Below are positions 15,128-23,285 of a DNA stretch of 40,192 bases, one piece after another. Source of the DNA: Candidatus Acidiferrum typicum (lineage in GTDB: Bacteria; Acidobacteriota; Terriglobia; Acidiferrales; UBA7541); assembly GCA_025463055.1 (NCBI GenBank), contig JAOAPV010000002.1, positions 1-40,192 of the forward strand, in the 5' to 3' direction. The position numbers and the translations under genes are program-made. A model generated the notes under the pieces. That model was not told where the DNA came from. It made no database searches and was given only the letters and a program-made list of their open reading frames with translations. The first letter of the stretch is position 1; every line of letters starts with the position of its first letter.

Positions 15128-17053
15128 ATGGCTGTAGCAAAAGATTCTCGCAAAACCGGCATGCGCATATTACTCGGAGTTGTCGTGCTGCTCCTTGGCG
15201 GTAGCATGCTGCTCTATCTTGTGCCGCAAACGCCCGGCACGGGCGAGGCTTCCTCCACGGATATTGTCGCCAAAGTGGGCGACGAAACCGTTAGCGCGGC
15301 CGAAGTGCGCCAGCAGCTCTCCGAAACTCTAAGCGGCAGCCAAGTTCCCGATATCCTAAAGGGGTACTACACGCGTCAGATTATGGAGCAACTTGTTTCC
15401 AGAAAGGCCATTAAATACGAAGCCAAACGTCTCGGTGTTCGCGCTTCCGATCAGGAACTTGCCGATCGCATTCGGCGCATTCTCCCTGGTGTATATAATG
15501 GCGATACTTTCGTAGGCAGAGATCAATACACTGCTGAGGTTCAAGCACGCACCCAGATGACGGTAGCTGCATTTGAGGATGTCGTGCGTCAGTCTCTGGT
15601 CCTCGAAAAAATACGAAAGCTCGTTACCGACGGAATAAGCGTTGGGCCCTCCGAGCTTCAAGACGAGTTCAAGTATAAAAACGAAAAGGTAAAACTGGAC
15701 TACGCCTTCATTAAACCGGAAGACCTCGAAGCCAAGATTACTCCCGACGAGGCAGAGATCAAGGCCGCCTACGAGAAAAACAGAAGCAAGTACCAGGTCC
15801 CAGAGAAGCGCCTTGTTCGTTATGGACTTGTCGACTTAACCCAGCTTCGGCAGAACGCTCAGGTATCGGACGGCGAACTGAAGGCTCAGTATCAGCAGAA
15901 TATTCAGCAATATGAAGTACCCAATCGCGTTCATGCCGAGCACATTTTGCTGATGACCGTCGGAAAGACGGACGCCGAAATTGAGGAAATCCACCAGAAA
16001 GCGGAGGATGTTCTCAAGCAAGCGAAAAAAGGCACGAATTTTGAAGAGCTCGCGAAGAAGTACTCCGAGGATCCGGGCAGCAAGGACAAGGGCGGTGACC
16101 TGGGCTGGATTACCCAAGGCCAGACCGTGCCGGAATTTGAGAAAACAGCGTTTGGTCTCGATAAAGGCAAAATTTCTGACCTTGTAAAGACGCAGTACGG
16201 GTTCCACATCATCAAGGTTCTCGACAAGGAAACCGCGCACACTAAGCCCTTCGAGGAGGTCAAGGATTCAATTAGGACGCCTCTCCTGCTTACAAAGTCG
16301 GACAAGCTGGCCAGCGATCAAGCCGACCAGCTTTCCGCGACCATTCGTCGCTCCAACAAGGTGTCGCTGGACGAGATAGCGAAACAATTCCACCTTTCTC
16401 TCGGCGAGACCCGGCCTGTGACGGCCACCGACCCCATCCTCGAGCTCGGAAACTCGAAAGAGGCCAAGGACGCTATTTTCCGCCTCCGTCAGGACGAACT
16501 CAGCCTTCCCATTCGCACAGACCGTGGCTATCTGGTTCTCTCGGTTAAGCAGATTCAACCCGCTCACCCCGGTTCGCTTGAGGAAGTGCGGGACAAGATC
16601 ATCACAGAGCTGAAGCAACAGAAATCCACAGAGCTTGCCCGTACCAAAGCGGAAGACCTTACGAAGCGGGTAAAGAGTGGGGAAAAGTTTGAGGCTGCGG
16701 CCAAATCGCTCGGGCTAGAAGCCAAGAGCAGCGATCTTTTCGCGCGAAATGGATCGATTTCCGGTGCGGTCAGCGGTAAGCAAGTCTCCGCCGCCTTTCA
16801 GCTCAAGCCAGGCGAGGTCGGTACGCCTCTGAACCTGGGAGCAAACTGGTTCGTATATCGCGTAGCCGAAAAGCAGGAGCCAAACCCCGCGGATTTCGAG
16901 AAGCAGAAGAAGGAATTGACCGACCAAGTCTTGCAAACCAAGCGCACTATGGCGTTCGAGGCCTTCCGGACATCTCTTGAAGCACGCCTCCGAAAAGAAG
17001 GAAAACTGCAGATCATGTCCGATAAGATGAAGAGGCTTGGCGACGTAAGCTGA
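15128..17053 (+). CDS. PpiD/SurA-like membrane-anchored peptidyl-prolyl isomerase
   Basis: Periplasmic folding factor of 641 residues held in the inner membrane by one N-terminal helix (about 12-31). A SurA/PpiD-like N-terminal helical chaperone region follows (VAKVGDETVSAAEVRQQLSE). A clear parvulin (PpiC) domain spans about 266-361 (AEHILL, KKGTNFEELAKKYSEDPGSK, GGDLGWI, KTQYGFHIIKV). A second, more diverged parvulin-like part appears at about 400-480, and the C-terminal helices are charged. This layout matches E. coli PpiD. The start is well supported by GGAGG ten bases upstream and a strong promoter. It stands alone in its transcription unit, with 215 bases to the next gene. Confidence 0.9.
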   Translation: MAVAKDSRKTGMRILLGVVVLLLGGSMLLYLVPQTPGTGEASSTDIVAKVGDETVSAAEVRQQLSETLSGSQVPDILKGYYTRQIMEQLVSRKAIKYEAKRLGVRASDQELADRIRRILPGVYNGDTFVGRDQYTAEVQARTQMTVAAFEDVVRQSLVLEKIRKLVTDGISVGPSELQDEFKYKNEKVKLDYAFIKPEDLEAKITPDEAEIKAAYEKNRSKYQVPEKRLVRYGLVDLTQLRQNAQVSDGELKAQYQQNIQQYEVPNRVHAEHILLMTVGKTDAEIEEIHQKAEDVLKQAKKGTNFEELAKKYSEDPGSKDKGGDLGWITQGQTVPEFEKTAFGLDKGKISDLVKTQYGFHIIKVLDKETAHTKPFEEVKDSIRTPLLLTKSDKLASDQADQLSATIRRSNKVSLDEIAKQFHLSLGETRPVTATDPILELGNSKEAKDAIFRLRQDELSLPIRTDRGYLVLSVKQIQPAHPGSLEEVRDKIITELKQQKSTELARTKAEDLTKRVKSGEKFEAAAKSLGLEAKSSDLFARNGSISGAVSGKQVSAAFQLKPGEVGTPLNLGANWFVYRVAEKQEPNPADFEKQKKELTDQVLQTKRTMAFEAFRTSLEARLRKEGKLQIMSDKMKRLGDVS

Positions 17054-17150
17054 CATAACTCATTAAGAACAAGCAACTTACGATTTTAGAGCGCTGCCCT
17101 TGTGTTCCTCCTAGCTTCTATTTACCCTATTTGTGTCGTTAGAACGTCTT

Positions 17151-17210
17151 GATTCCACCCGACGCCGTTGCCTAACGGTCTAGCTTTTTCCCGGGGGCTC
17201 GGATGGAATC
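17151..17210. other. Closed stem structure in intergenic DNA
   Basis: GATTCCA (17151-17157) pairs with TGGAATC (17204-17210); after a single mismatch CCGA (17159-17162) pairs with TCGG (17199-17202). Inside, CCGTT (17165-17169) and AACGG (17174-17178) form a hairpin with a GCCT loop. No T tract follows, so it is not a standard terminator. It sits about 40 bases before the ribosome site of the next gene and could be a structured leader or a repeat unit. Confidence 0.4.
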
Positions 17211-17268
17211 CGCACCAACAAACTAAATGGCCACCCAGCGCCAGAATCTTTAAGGAGTGGTGAGCACC

Positions 17269-17694
17269 ATGCCAGGCCGCGTGTCCGCAGTCCGTAACGA
17301 TTACCGCTGCTCCATCGAACGCAATCAAGCCGGAAAATACTGCGTACGCATTCGAGTACGCTACCCGCGCCACGCTTGGCTGCTAGGGGTCTTCTACCTC
17401 GCTTCCAACTTCGACAAAGCCATGAAAAAGCTGGAAGAAGCAGTCGATTTCCTCCAGCGGCACGAAGAAAAGCTCTGGTTCTGGGGTGTCGATCGCGCGG
17501 AAGATATGGGCTTTTCCGCTGAATTTCTGCGCGAAGTTGGGCTCAGGCTGGATCGCCGCATTGAATTTCCGCACAAAGGCGCCAATCTGACGTTGGCTCC
17601 GGAGCGCACCGTCCCTGCCTTCATCTTGGGTCCGGTTCGCCGCGGCTTGGCTGAATCTATGGAAGCTACTCGCCCAGTCTACGCCGGCGACTAA
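17269..17694 (+). CDS. Hypothetical protein, 141 residues
   Basis: I do not recognise this protein. It is soluble, basic and rich in aromatic residues, with no signal peptide or membrane helix. It reads as a compact alpha/beta protein: a strand-like start (KYCVRIRVRYPRHAWLLGVFYL), a helix with charged residues (FDKAMKKLEEAVDFLQRHEEKLWFW) and a C-terminal part with GANLTLAPERTVPAFILG. The ATG at 17269 is preferred because AAGGAG lies 11 bases before it; the frame is open to a GTG at 17257, but that start has no room for a ribosome site. Intact frame and good translation signal make it likely real. Confidence 0.6.
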   Translation: MPGRVSAVRNDYRCSIERNQAGKYCVRIRVRYPRHAWLLGVFYLASNFDKAMKKLEEAVDFLQRHEEKLWFWGVDRAEDMGFSAEFLREVGLRLDRRIEFPHKGANLTLAPERTVPAFILGPVRRGLAESMEATRPVYAGD

Positions 17695-17850
17695 GGGGCT
17701 ACGTTGGCGTGAAGTTGTGTTCTCGAGTCCGGCTCACCCCTGCTTTCCTTGTATTGACTCCCAATCGGCTGTCCGGCAACATCAGGCCGCTTTAATAACC
17801 CCGGCAAATCCGAGTTTTACGCTATTCACGAGGAGAGAGGTGCGGTTGTG

Positions 17851-18207
17851 ATGAGAAATGCGTCCATGCGAGCCTTGTCTTTTTTTGCAGCCTGCATCCT
17901 GAGCCTGTCCATGGCGATGGCTGCCATACCGAGGAATGCAAGCTCCACGGCGTCACAAACGAAGTCCACTGCGTCTAGCGCACCCAAGTCGGGCCTCGTC
18001 GACCTCAACTCCGCGACGGAGGACCAGCTCAAAGAACTTCCCGGCATTGGCGACGCCTACGCAAAGAAGATAATTGAAGGCCGCCCATATCGAGCCAAAA
18101 CCGACTTAGTCCGCAAGAAGATCATTCCGCAAGCCACTTACAACAAAATCGCGGACAAGGTAATCGCAAAGCAGCCGAAGAGCACCACCGCGAAGCCAAA
18201 ATCCTAA
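17851..18207 (+). CDS. Exported ComEA-like helix-hairpin-helix protein
   Basis: A 118-residue protein with a signal peptide (about 1-24, [17 protein letters not shown]), a Ser/Thr/Lys-rich linker and a helix-hairpin-helix domain at about 48-105 ([26 protein letters not shown]). This is the DNA-binding unit of ComEA, which holds incoming DNA in the periplasm during natural transformation. The ATG at 17851 follows AGGAG; a GTG directly before it (17848) is an alternative. No other competence genes are nearby, and many short proteins of this type have untested roles. Confidence 0.75.
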   Translation: MRNASMRALSFFAACILSLSMAMAAIPRNASSTASQTKSTASSAPKSGLVDLNSATEDQLKELPGIGDAYAKKIIEGRPYRAKTDLVRKKIIPQATYNKIADKVIAKQPKSTTAKPKS

Positions 18208-18210
18208 TCG

Positions 18211-18486
18211 CTACTTTCCACGCAAGACCACTTCGCCCTGGCCAACCATCTGGTCATTGAGCCAGACGCGATACTTGTAAGTACCGTCCTTAGTCCCTAT
18301 GCGGGGGGGGCCACTCAGGAGCCGCATCCCCGCTGGCGCCTGAAACACGTTGGACGTAAAGGGGCAGCGGTTCACATCAAACTCCACTCGCAGATTCCCG
18401 GCATCTGAAATCCACGAAACCTGGTCGCCTGCATCCAATACCACCGCTTGCGGGATCAATCCTACCAAAACCGGCCGTTCAGCCAT
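18211..18486 (-). CDS. Small hypothetical protein, 91 residues
   Basis: Not recognised. The sequence is strongly beta (VVLDAGDQVSWISDAGNLRVEF, YKYRVWLNDQMVGQGEVVLRG), like a cupredoxin-type sandwich but without a full set of copper ligands, and it has no signal peptide. The ATG at 18486 follows GAGGGG at good spacing, supporting a real gene. A run of eight C (coding strand; G on the plus strand at 18303-18310) lies in the reading frame at the Gly-Pro-Pro position. It converges on the ComEA-like gene with only three bases between stops. Confidence 0.6.
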   Translation of the reverse strand: MAERPVLVGLIPQAVVLDAGDQVSWISDAGNLRVEFDVNRCPFTSNVFQAPAGMRLLSGPPRIGTKDGTYKYRVWLNDQMVGQGEVVLRGK

Positions 18487-18507
18487 TTCCCCTCACGTCT
18501 TCCATTT

Positions 18508-18858
18508 TTATTTGAAGGCTGCCTCGAACTCGCGCGCTAGGTTCTTCGGCGCCGCATTACACCAAGCCGCCGCCATTGCGGGACGCAACTGACGGCTTGT
18601 CGCCACTCGCAGCCGCACGTTGGTAGCGCCGCCTCGACCCCAGCCGCCTTTCACCGGGACAAACACCTCCGGCTCAGCCCTCACGAATTCTTCTTGCTGT
18701 TCCGGAGTCAGCTTAACCATGCCCCATTTCGCGTCAGGATAGGCCAAAGTCGCAAAAATCTTGCCACCGCGCACCCGAAAATCCGGATGATTCATGTGAG
18801 AACTCTCGACTGCTTCCGGAAAGCTCAAAGCCAGCCGCCGAAACTGCTCCGCAGTCAC
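18508..18858 (-). CDS. MmcQ/YjbR family protein
   Basis: Small cytoplasmic protein of the MmcQ/YjbR (CyaY-like fold) family, possibly DNA-binding. Typical family sequence is seen in FRRLALSFPEAVESSHMNHPDFRVRGKIFATL (read in parts) and in WGMVKLTPEQQEEFVRAEP. The frame extends to an ATG at 18924, but a GTG at 18858 with GGGAGG six bases before it is a far better start and gives 116 residues beginning exactly where family members begin. The next gene on this strand, 18211-18486, follows after 21 bases, so they probably share a transcript. Confidence 0.8.
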   Translation of the reverse strand: MTAEQFRRLALSFPEAVESSHMNHPDFRVRGGKIFATLAYPDAKWGMVKLTPEQQEEFVRAEPEVFVPVKGGWGRGGATNVRLRVATSRQLRPAMAAAWCNAAPKNLAREFEAAFK

Positions 18859-18972
18859 GAGGTACCTCCCAGTGTGAAGCGACGATAACACATCCATTCG
18901 AGGAGGTCTTCGGCGAGGGGGCATATTGGACAGGTTTTGGAAGTAAGGCGTGCTAGAGATGCTCGCGCAAGG

Positions 18973-19308
18973 CTAGCCTGAACGCTTTTGACCGTCTTTT
19001 TGGGCGGCGTCAAGCCAACGTCCGAGGACGCCTAGAGGTTGAGCCTCGACTTCGAGGAACGAGACACCACAGCCAAGATTTGGCTGTACGTAGATGATCT
19101 TTGCTTTAGCATGGAAGAAATCCTCGCCGGCGAAAATCTTGACGAGCACCATAGTGTCCTGTGGGAACGGATTCATCATGTCCAGATAGCATCCGTGAAG
19201 GCTTAGCTCGCTAACACGAGTGGCGATTCGCACGTCGGTCTTTTGCTCGATCAGCTCGGCGCTGGCGATGAAGGTGTACCGCGGCGTGCGGCGCTGTTCT
19301 CTCTTCAA
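18973..19308 (-). CDS. PilZ-domain protein
   Basis: A 111-residue single-domain PilZ protein. It shows the Arg-rich start (REQRRTPRY, residues 3-11) and the second motif ELSLHGCYL (about 34-42), together forming the usual cyclic-di-GMP site; the common Asp/Asn of the second motif is Glu here, so binding is likely but not certain. The start is TTG at 19308 with GGGAGG six bases upstream. Single PilZ proteins act as c-di-GMP receptors for motility or exopolysaccharide. No partner genes are adjacent. Confidence 0.85.
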   Translation of the reverse strand: MKREQRRTPRYTFIASAELIEQKTDVRIATRVSELSLHGCYLDMMNPFPQDTMVLVKIFAGEDFFHAKAKIIYVQPNLGCGVSFLEVEAQPLGVLGRWLDAAQKDGQKRSG

Positions 19309-19362
19309 GGGCGGCCTCCCAAATTATATTCGCATGAAATGGTCCGGTGATGAACGCGACGT

Positions 19363-19441
19363 GGCGCAAGGGTTACGCCCGCAAGGATCCAAGCACTTGC
19401 AATCGTGCTGAACCGGGGCGCAGCGGTTACTGTTGCGCCCC
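19363..19441. other. Three consecutive hairpins between pfk and the PilZ gene
   Basis: GGCG/CGCC (19363-19379), AGCAC/GTGCT (19392-19409) and a perfect eight-base stem GGGGCGCA/TGCGCCCC (19415-19441, 11-base loop). The last one is 37 bases after the pfk stop on the minus strand and may end or protect that message, although no T tract follows. Confidence 0.4.
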
Positions 19442-19477
19442 TCTCAGACGTTGCCGCGGATGATGAACGGGTGCGGC

Positions 19478-20650
19478 CTAGATGCGATTGAAAAGGAGTG
19501 GGGCCCCCAGTTTAGAGGTGTAATTGGGGCGATAGCGCTCTGTATTGTAGAGAGTGGGGATATCCACTTTGCGTGCGCCCAGAGAGGAAGCGGGAAGTGG
19601 CGCATGGGCGTAGCAGCCGTTTTGTACGCCCACCATTCGGCCAAAGACGCCGTCGCGGAGCATGTCCACCGCGATGTTGGCAAAGGTGATGGCGACGAGT
19701 TGGTCGATGGCGTCGGGCTCGCCGCTGCGCAGATCGTAGGTCAGGTCGCTGACCATGATTTCGTCGCCCGTGCGCTTGCGGATTTCTTCGCCGAGGGCCT
19801 GGCCGATATCAACCTTCTTGCGATGGCCATAGGCGTCCGCTTCGCCGTACTCCTTGATGGAACCTTCCTTCCAGACGGCGCCTTCTGAAACGACAACCAG
19901 AGCGTAGTGGCTCGGATTGTTGCGCTTGTCTTCAGAAAGCAGTTTGGCCACGCGGTCAATGTCGAAAGGATATTCGGGTATCAGGCAGCGCGTGGAGGTG
20001 ACGTAAGCGGTGTAGAGGGCGGTGAAGCCGGCGTCGCGTCCGAAAATGCGGAAGACGCCGATGCGCTCGTGAGAGCCAAGGGTGGTGCGCTGGCGGGTGA
20101 TCAGTTCTTTAGCGCGAGTGATGGCGGTGGAAAAGCCGATGCAGTACTCCGTGCCTTGGACATCGTTGTCCATTGTCTTGGGAATGGCGATGACGGGCAT
20201 CCCCGCGGCGGAAAGAGCAGCAGAGAAGCTCAGTGTGTCGTCACCTCCAATGGTGATCAGGCAGCCTACGCCGAGGCGCTCGAGATTTTCGAGGACGACG
20301 GGAGTGAAGTCGTAGTGCTTACCGTCGAAAGGGAGCTTTTTGACGCGATCGGGATGGACCGTCTTGGGTAGTTTGGATTCGGCCATTTTGCGGGGATTTG
20401 TGCGCGAAGTATGGAGGACGGTGCCGCCGGTGCGATCAATCGCGCGCGTATTCTCGCGATCGAGCGGGCGGATGTAGGGATCAGCCGGATTCGCAGGATC
20501 CATGTGCGTGAGACCTTCCCATCCTTTGCGAATGCCGATTACGCTTCGGCCCAGTCCAGTGGCACGGTAAACGACGGACTTAATGACTGGATTTAAGCCG
20601 GGGACATCGCCGCCGCCCGTGAGGACGGCGATTTTATCTTTTGCGGGCAC
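19478..20650 (-). CDS. pfp: 6-phosphofructokinase, probably PPi-dependent
   Basis: Glycolytic enzyme forming fructose 1,6-bisphosphate. It has 390 residues from a GTG at 20650, chosen because AAGGAG lies nine bases before it; the frame continues to an ATG at 20692. Motifs: LTGGGDVPGLNP (N-terminal phosphate loop), TIGGDDTL (133-140) and PKTMDND (157-163), then FGRDAG. The second Asp in GGDD (Asp138) and the Lys in PKTMDND (Lys158) are the two residues that in this superfamily mark use of pyrophosphate instead of ATP. The reaction would then be reversible. It is divergent from sdhC. Confidence 0.9.
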   Translation of the reverse strand: MPAKDKIAVLTGGGDVPGLNPVIKSVVYRATGLGRSVIGIRKGWEGLTHMDPANPADPYIRPLDRENTRAIDRTGGTVLHTSRTNPRKMAESKLPKTVHPDRVKKLPFDGKHYDFTPVVLENLERLGVGCLITIGGDDTLSFSAALSAAGMPVIAIPKTMDNDVQGTEYCIGFSTAITRAKELITRQRTTLGSHERIGVFRIFGRDAGFTALYTAYVTSTRCLIPEYPFDIDRVAKLLSEDKRNNPSHYALVVVSEGAVWKEGSIKEYGEADAYGHRKKVDIGQALGEEIRKRTGDEIMVSDLTYDLRSGEPDAIDQLVAITFANIAVDMLRDGVFGRMVGVQNGCYAHAPLPASSLGARKVDIPTLYNTERYRPNYTSKLGAPLLFNRI

Positions 20651-20727
20651 TGAGCTCTTCTCCTTGTGTTGAACAGCCGTATAGTTTCGCATAACTCCGG
20701 TGTATCGGAATATTCCAGAAGCTAAAA

Positions 20728-20756
20728 AATATCGATGACACGAATTTAGTTTTCAA
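20728..20756 (-). promoter_or_regulatory. Candidate promoter for phosphofructokinase
   Basis: On the minus strand TTGAAA (20751-20756), a 17-base spacer and GATATT (20728-20733, four of six matches). It lies in the AT-rich divergent gap to sdhC and would give a leader of about 70 bases. Moderate to low confidence. Confidence 0.35.
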
Positions 20757-20800
20757 ACTGGCCATTTGTGGCTAGTCTATGCGTCGCTAAGGGGGACTTC

Positions 20801-21559
20801 ATGGCAGAGAGTGGGGCGCGGACGGTTAAGGCGCCGGAGTTCGGGCAGACGTTGCGTGGGGATTCATGGTGGGCCGAGACAATTCCGGTAGTGCTGCTGC
20901 TTGGAGGATTCGGCCTTTATGCGACGCTGCGCGCGTTTGAAGGTCGATTTTATGAGTGGGGACCCTATCTTTCGCCCTTTTATTCACCCCTCATTGACGA
21001 GCATCATCGCTGGTGGAAGCTTTCGCCAGCCCTGCTGATTTTAGGCGGGCCGCTGGGCTTTCGCGCGACCTGCTATTACTACCGGAAAGCATACTATCGC
21101 GCATTTTTTCAGGACCCGCCGGCTTGTGCAGTGAGCGAATGGAAGCGGACCTACAAAGGCGAAACGAGATTTCCTTTCGTTCTGCAAAACATACATCGCT
21201 ACTTCTTGTATTTCGCAATCATTTTCCTCTTTTTCCTGTGGAAGGACGTCTTTCAGGCGTTCAATTTCGATGGGAAATTTGGAATGGGTGTAGGGACTCT
21301 CGTGTTGCTGGTCAACATCATTCTGCTGACTACATACACGCTCTCTTGCCATTCCCTGCGCCACCTGGCTGGTGGCAAGCTCGATTGTTTCTCGTGCGCG
21401 ACTTTCGGAAAACCGAGGTACAAGGTGTGGCATTGGCTTTCGATTCTAAATGAGCGGCACATGTGGTTTGCCTGGATGAGCCTGATCTCGGTTGGACTGG
21501 CGGATTTTTACATACGCCTGGTTGCTTCTGGCGCTATCCAAGATGCGAGGATCTTTTGA
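20801..21559 (+). CDS. sdhC: Succinate dehydrogenase membrane anchor, Sdh1 (Type F)-like
   Basis: Membrane subunit of complex II, passing electrons from SdhB to quinone. It has 252 residues with about five membrane helices. The ATG at 20801 follows AGGGGG; an in-frame start at 20768 is less likely. The sequence differs from E. coli SdhC/D and matches the single long anchor of mycobacterial Sdh1, for example ATCYYYRKAYYRAFF (89-103) and PPACAV (106-111). The segment Cys183-His184, His188, Cys196 and Cys199 (SCHSLRH, then DCFSC) could supply ligands to the membrane-embedded Rieske-type cluster described for that enzyme class. The ligand assignment is inference. The stop overlaps the TTG start of sdhA. 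Confidence 0.9.
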   Translation: MAESGARTVKAPEFGQTLRGDSWWAETIPVVLLLGGFGLYATLRAFEGRFYEWGPYLSPFYSPLIDEHHRWWKLSPALLILGGPLGFRATCYYYRKAYYRAFFQDPPACAVSEWKRTYKGETRFPFVLQNIHRYFLYFAIIFLFFLWKDVFQAFNFDGKFGMGVGTLVLLVNIILLTTYTLSCHSLRHLAGGKLDCFSCATFGKPRYKVWHWLSILNERHMWFAWMSLISVGLADFYIRLVASGAIQDARIF

Positions 21560-23274
21560 GCGACAGGTTCGAGACGCACGAACACGATGTGTTGGTGGTT
21601 GGCGCGGGCGGAGCGGGCCTGCGCGCTGCAATTGAAGCATTAGGGCAGGGCGCTTCGGTGGGCGTCGTGAGCAAGTCGCTGTTAGGAAAAGCGCATACAG
21701 TCATGGCTGAGGGGGGAATCGCGGCGGCGATGGCAAATGTGGATTCGGCCGACGGCTGGAAGCCACATTTTCGCGACACCATGCGTGGTGGAAAAATGCT
21801 GAACAACTGGCGCATGGCGCAGTTGCATGCGCAGGAGGCGCCGGAACGGGTAAAGGAACTTGAGCAGTGGGGCGCGTTGTTTGACCGCACCGAGGACGGA
21901 CGGATTTTGCAGCGAGCTTTCGGCGGGCACACGTTCCGGCGGCTATGTCACGTCGGGGACCGCACGGGACTAGAGATGATTCGAACGCTGCAAGATCGCG
22001 GCGTGCACATGGGATTTGACGTGTACATGGAATGCACGATCGTGCGACTGCTTACGGATGGCGAGCGATGCGCGGGGGCCCTGGCGTATTGGCGGGAGAC
22101 CGGGCGTTTCGTTGTGTTTAAGGCGAAGTCGGTCGTGATGGCCACGGGCGGAATCGGGAAGGCCTGGCCGATCACGTCGAATTCGTGGGAGTACACTGGC
22201 GACGGCATGGCCCTGGCTTATGAGGCGGGCGCCGAGCTGATGGACATGGAGTTTGTGCAGTTTCATCCGACTGGAATGGTGTGGCCGCCGGGAGTGCAAG
22301 GAATTTTGGTGACAGAAGCGGTGCGCGGAGAGGGCGGGATTCTGCGCAATAAGAACGGCGAGCGCTTTATGGAACGCTATGATCCCAAGCGAATGGAGCT
22401 TTCGACGCGGGACGTGGTCGCTCGGTCGATCTATACGGAAGTGAAAGAGGGCCGCGGGACGGAACACGGCGGCGCGTATTTGGATATTTCGCACAAGCCT
22501 GCGGAGTATGTGAAAAAGAAATTGCCAAGTATGTACCACCAATTCAAGGAACTGGCGGACGTGGATATCACCAAAGGGGCCATGGAAGTGGGGCCGACAC
22601 TCCACTACATGATGGGCGGAATTCGCGTCGAAGCGGAGACCGCGCAGAGCTCGCTGCCGGGACTGTTTGCTGCGGGAGAAGCCGCGGCCGGACTGCATGG
22701 AGCAAACCGATTGGGCGGGAATTCCCTTTCCGATTTACTGGTATTCGGGCGGCGTGCGGGACTTGCGGCGGCGCAACACGCCAAGGAAACGCCTGCTCCT
22801 AATTTGGATGAGGGACAGATCACCTCAGGCGAAAGCGAGGCGCTCAGCGCATTCCAACGCCAGGGTGGAGAGAATCCCTATGCGGTGCACCGCGATTTGC
22901 AGAAAGTAATGCAGAACCTTGTGGGGATTTTCCGGATACGCGAGGACATGGAAAAGGCGCTCGTGGAACTGGCGAAATTGAAGGAGCGCGCGGCGCATAC
23001 CAGCATAGAAGGTTCGCGGATGTTCAATCCCGGCTGGCACATGTCTATCGAACTGAAATCAATGCTCACGGTTTCGGAAGCCGTAACACGGAGCGCATTG
23101 ATGCGGGAGGAAAGCCGTGGTGCGCACAGCCGGATTGATTTTCCCGAGCTAAGTCCGGAGTGGGGCACCAAGAACAGCATCATCTGGCGCGACGGTAGTG
23201 CGATGGGACTGCGGCAGGACAAGCTTGCAGAGATGCCCGCAGAGTTGAAGCAAGTATTGGCCGAGGACAAATAA
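21556..23274 (+). CDS. sdhA: Succinate dehydrogenase flavoprotein subunit
   Basis: FAD-containing subunit that oxidises succinate to fumarate. From the TTG at 21556 it has 572 residues. This start overlaps the sdhC stop by four bases (TTGA), has GAGG five bases before it, and places the Rossmann motif VLVVGAGGAGLRA at the expected distance from the N-terminus; the frame runs open to 21463 inside sdhC. The His of KAHTVMAEGG is the expected site of covalent FAD attachment. FHPTGM, RGEGGIL and the C-terminal GANRLGGNSL motif are also present. Second gene of sdhCAB. Confidence 0.96.
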   Translation: MSDRFETHEHDVLVVGAGGAGLRAAIEALGQGASVGVVSKSLLGKAHTVMAEGGIAAAMANVDSADGWKPHFRDTMRGGKMLNNWRMAQLHAQEAPERVKELEQWGALFDRTEDGRILQRAFGGHTFRRLCHVGDRTGLEMIRTLQDRGVHMGFDVYMECTIVRLLTDGERCAGALAYWRETGRFVVFKAKSVVMATGGIGKAWPITSNSWEYTGDGMALAYEAGAELMDMEFVQFHPTGMVWPPGVQGILVTEAVRGEGGILRNKNGERFMERYDPKRMELSTRDVVARSIYTEVKEGRGTEHGGAYLDISHKPAEYVKKKLPSMYHQFKELADVDITKGAMEVGPTLHYMMGGIRVEAETAQSSLPGLFAAGEAAAGLHGANRLGGNSLSDLLVFGRRAGLAAAQHAKETPAPNLDEGQITSGESEALSAFQRQGGENPYAVHRDLQKVMQNLVGIFRIREDMEKALVELAKLKERAAHTSIEGSRMFNPGWHMSIELKSMLTVSEAVTRSALMREESRGAHSRIDFPELSPEWGTKNSIIWRDGSAMGLRQDKLAEMPAELKQVLAEDK

Positions 23275-23285
23275 GCGGAGGCTCG

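Noticed and set aside
17151-17210. Considered as a tRNA because of the seven-base outer stem
   Set aside because: It is only 60 bases long and lacks D-, anticodon- and T-arm features and the conserved T-loop bases.
19323-19328. TATAAT on the minus strand before the PilZ gene
   Set aside because: It touches the ribosome binding site, so transcription would start inside it, and no -35 box lies 16-18 bases upstream.
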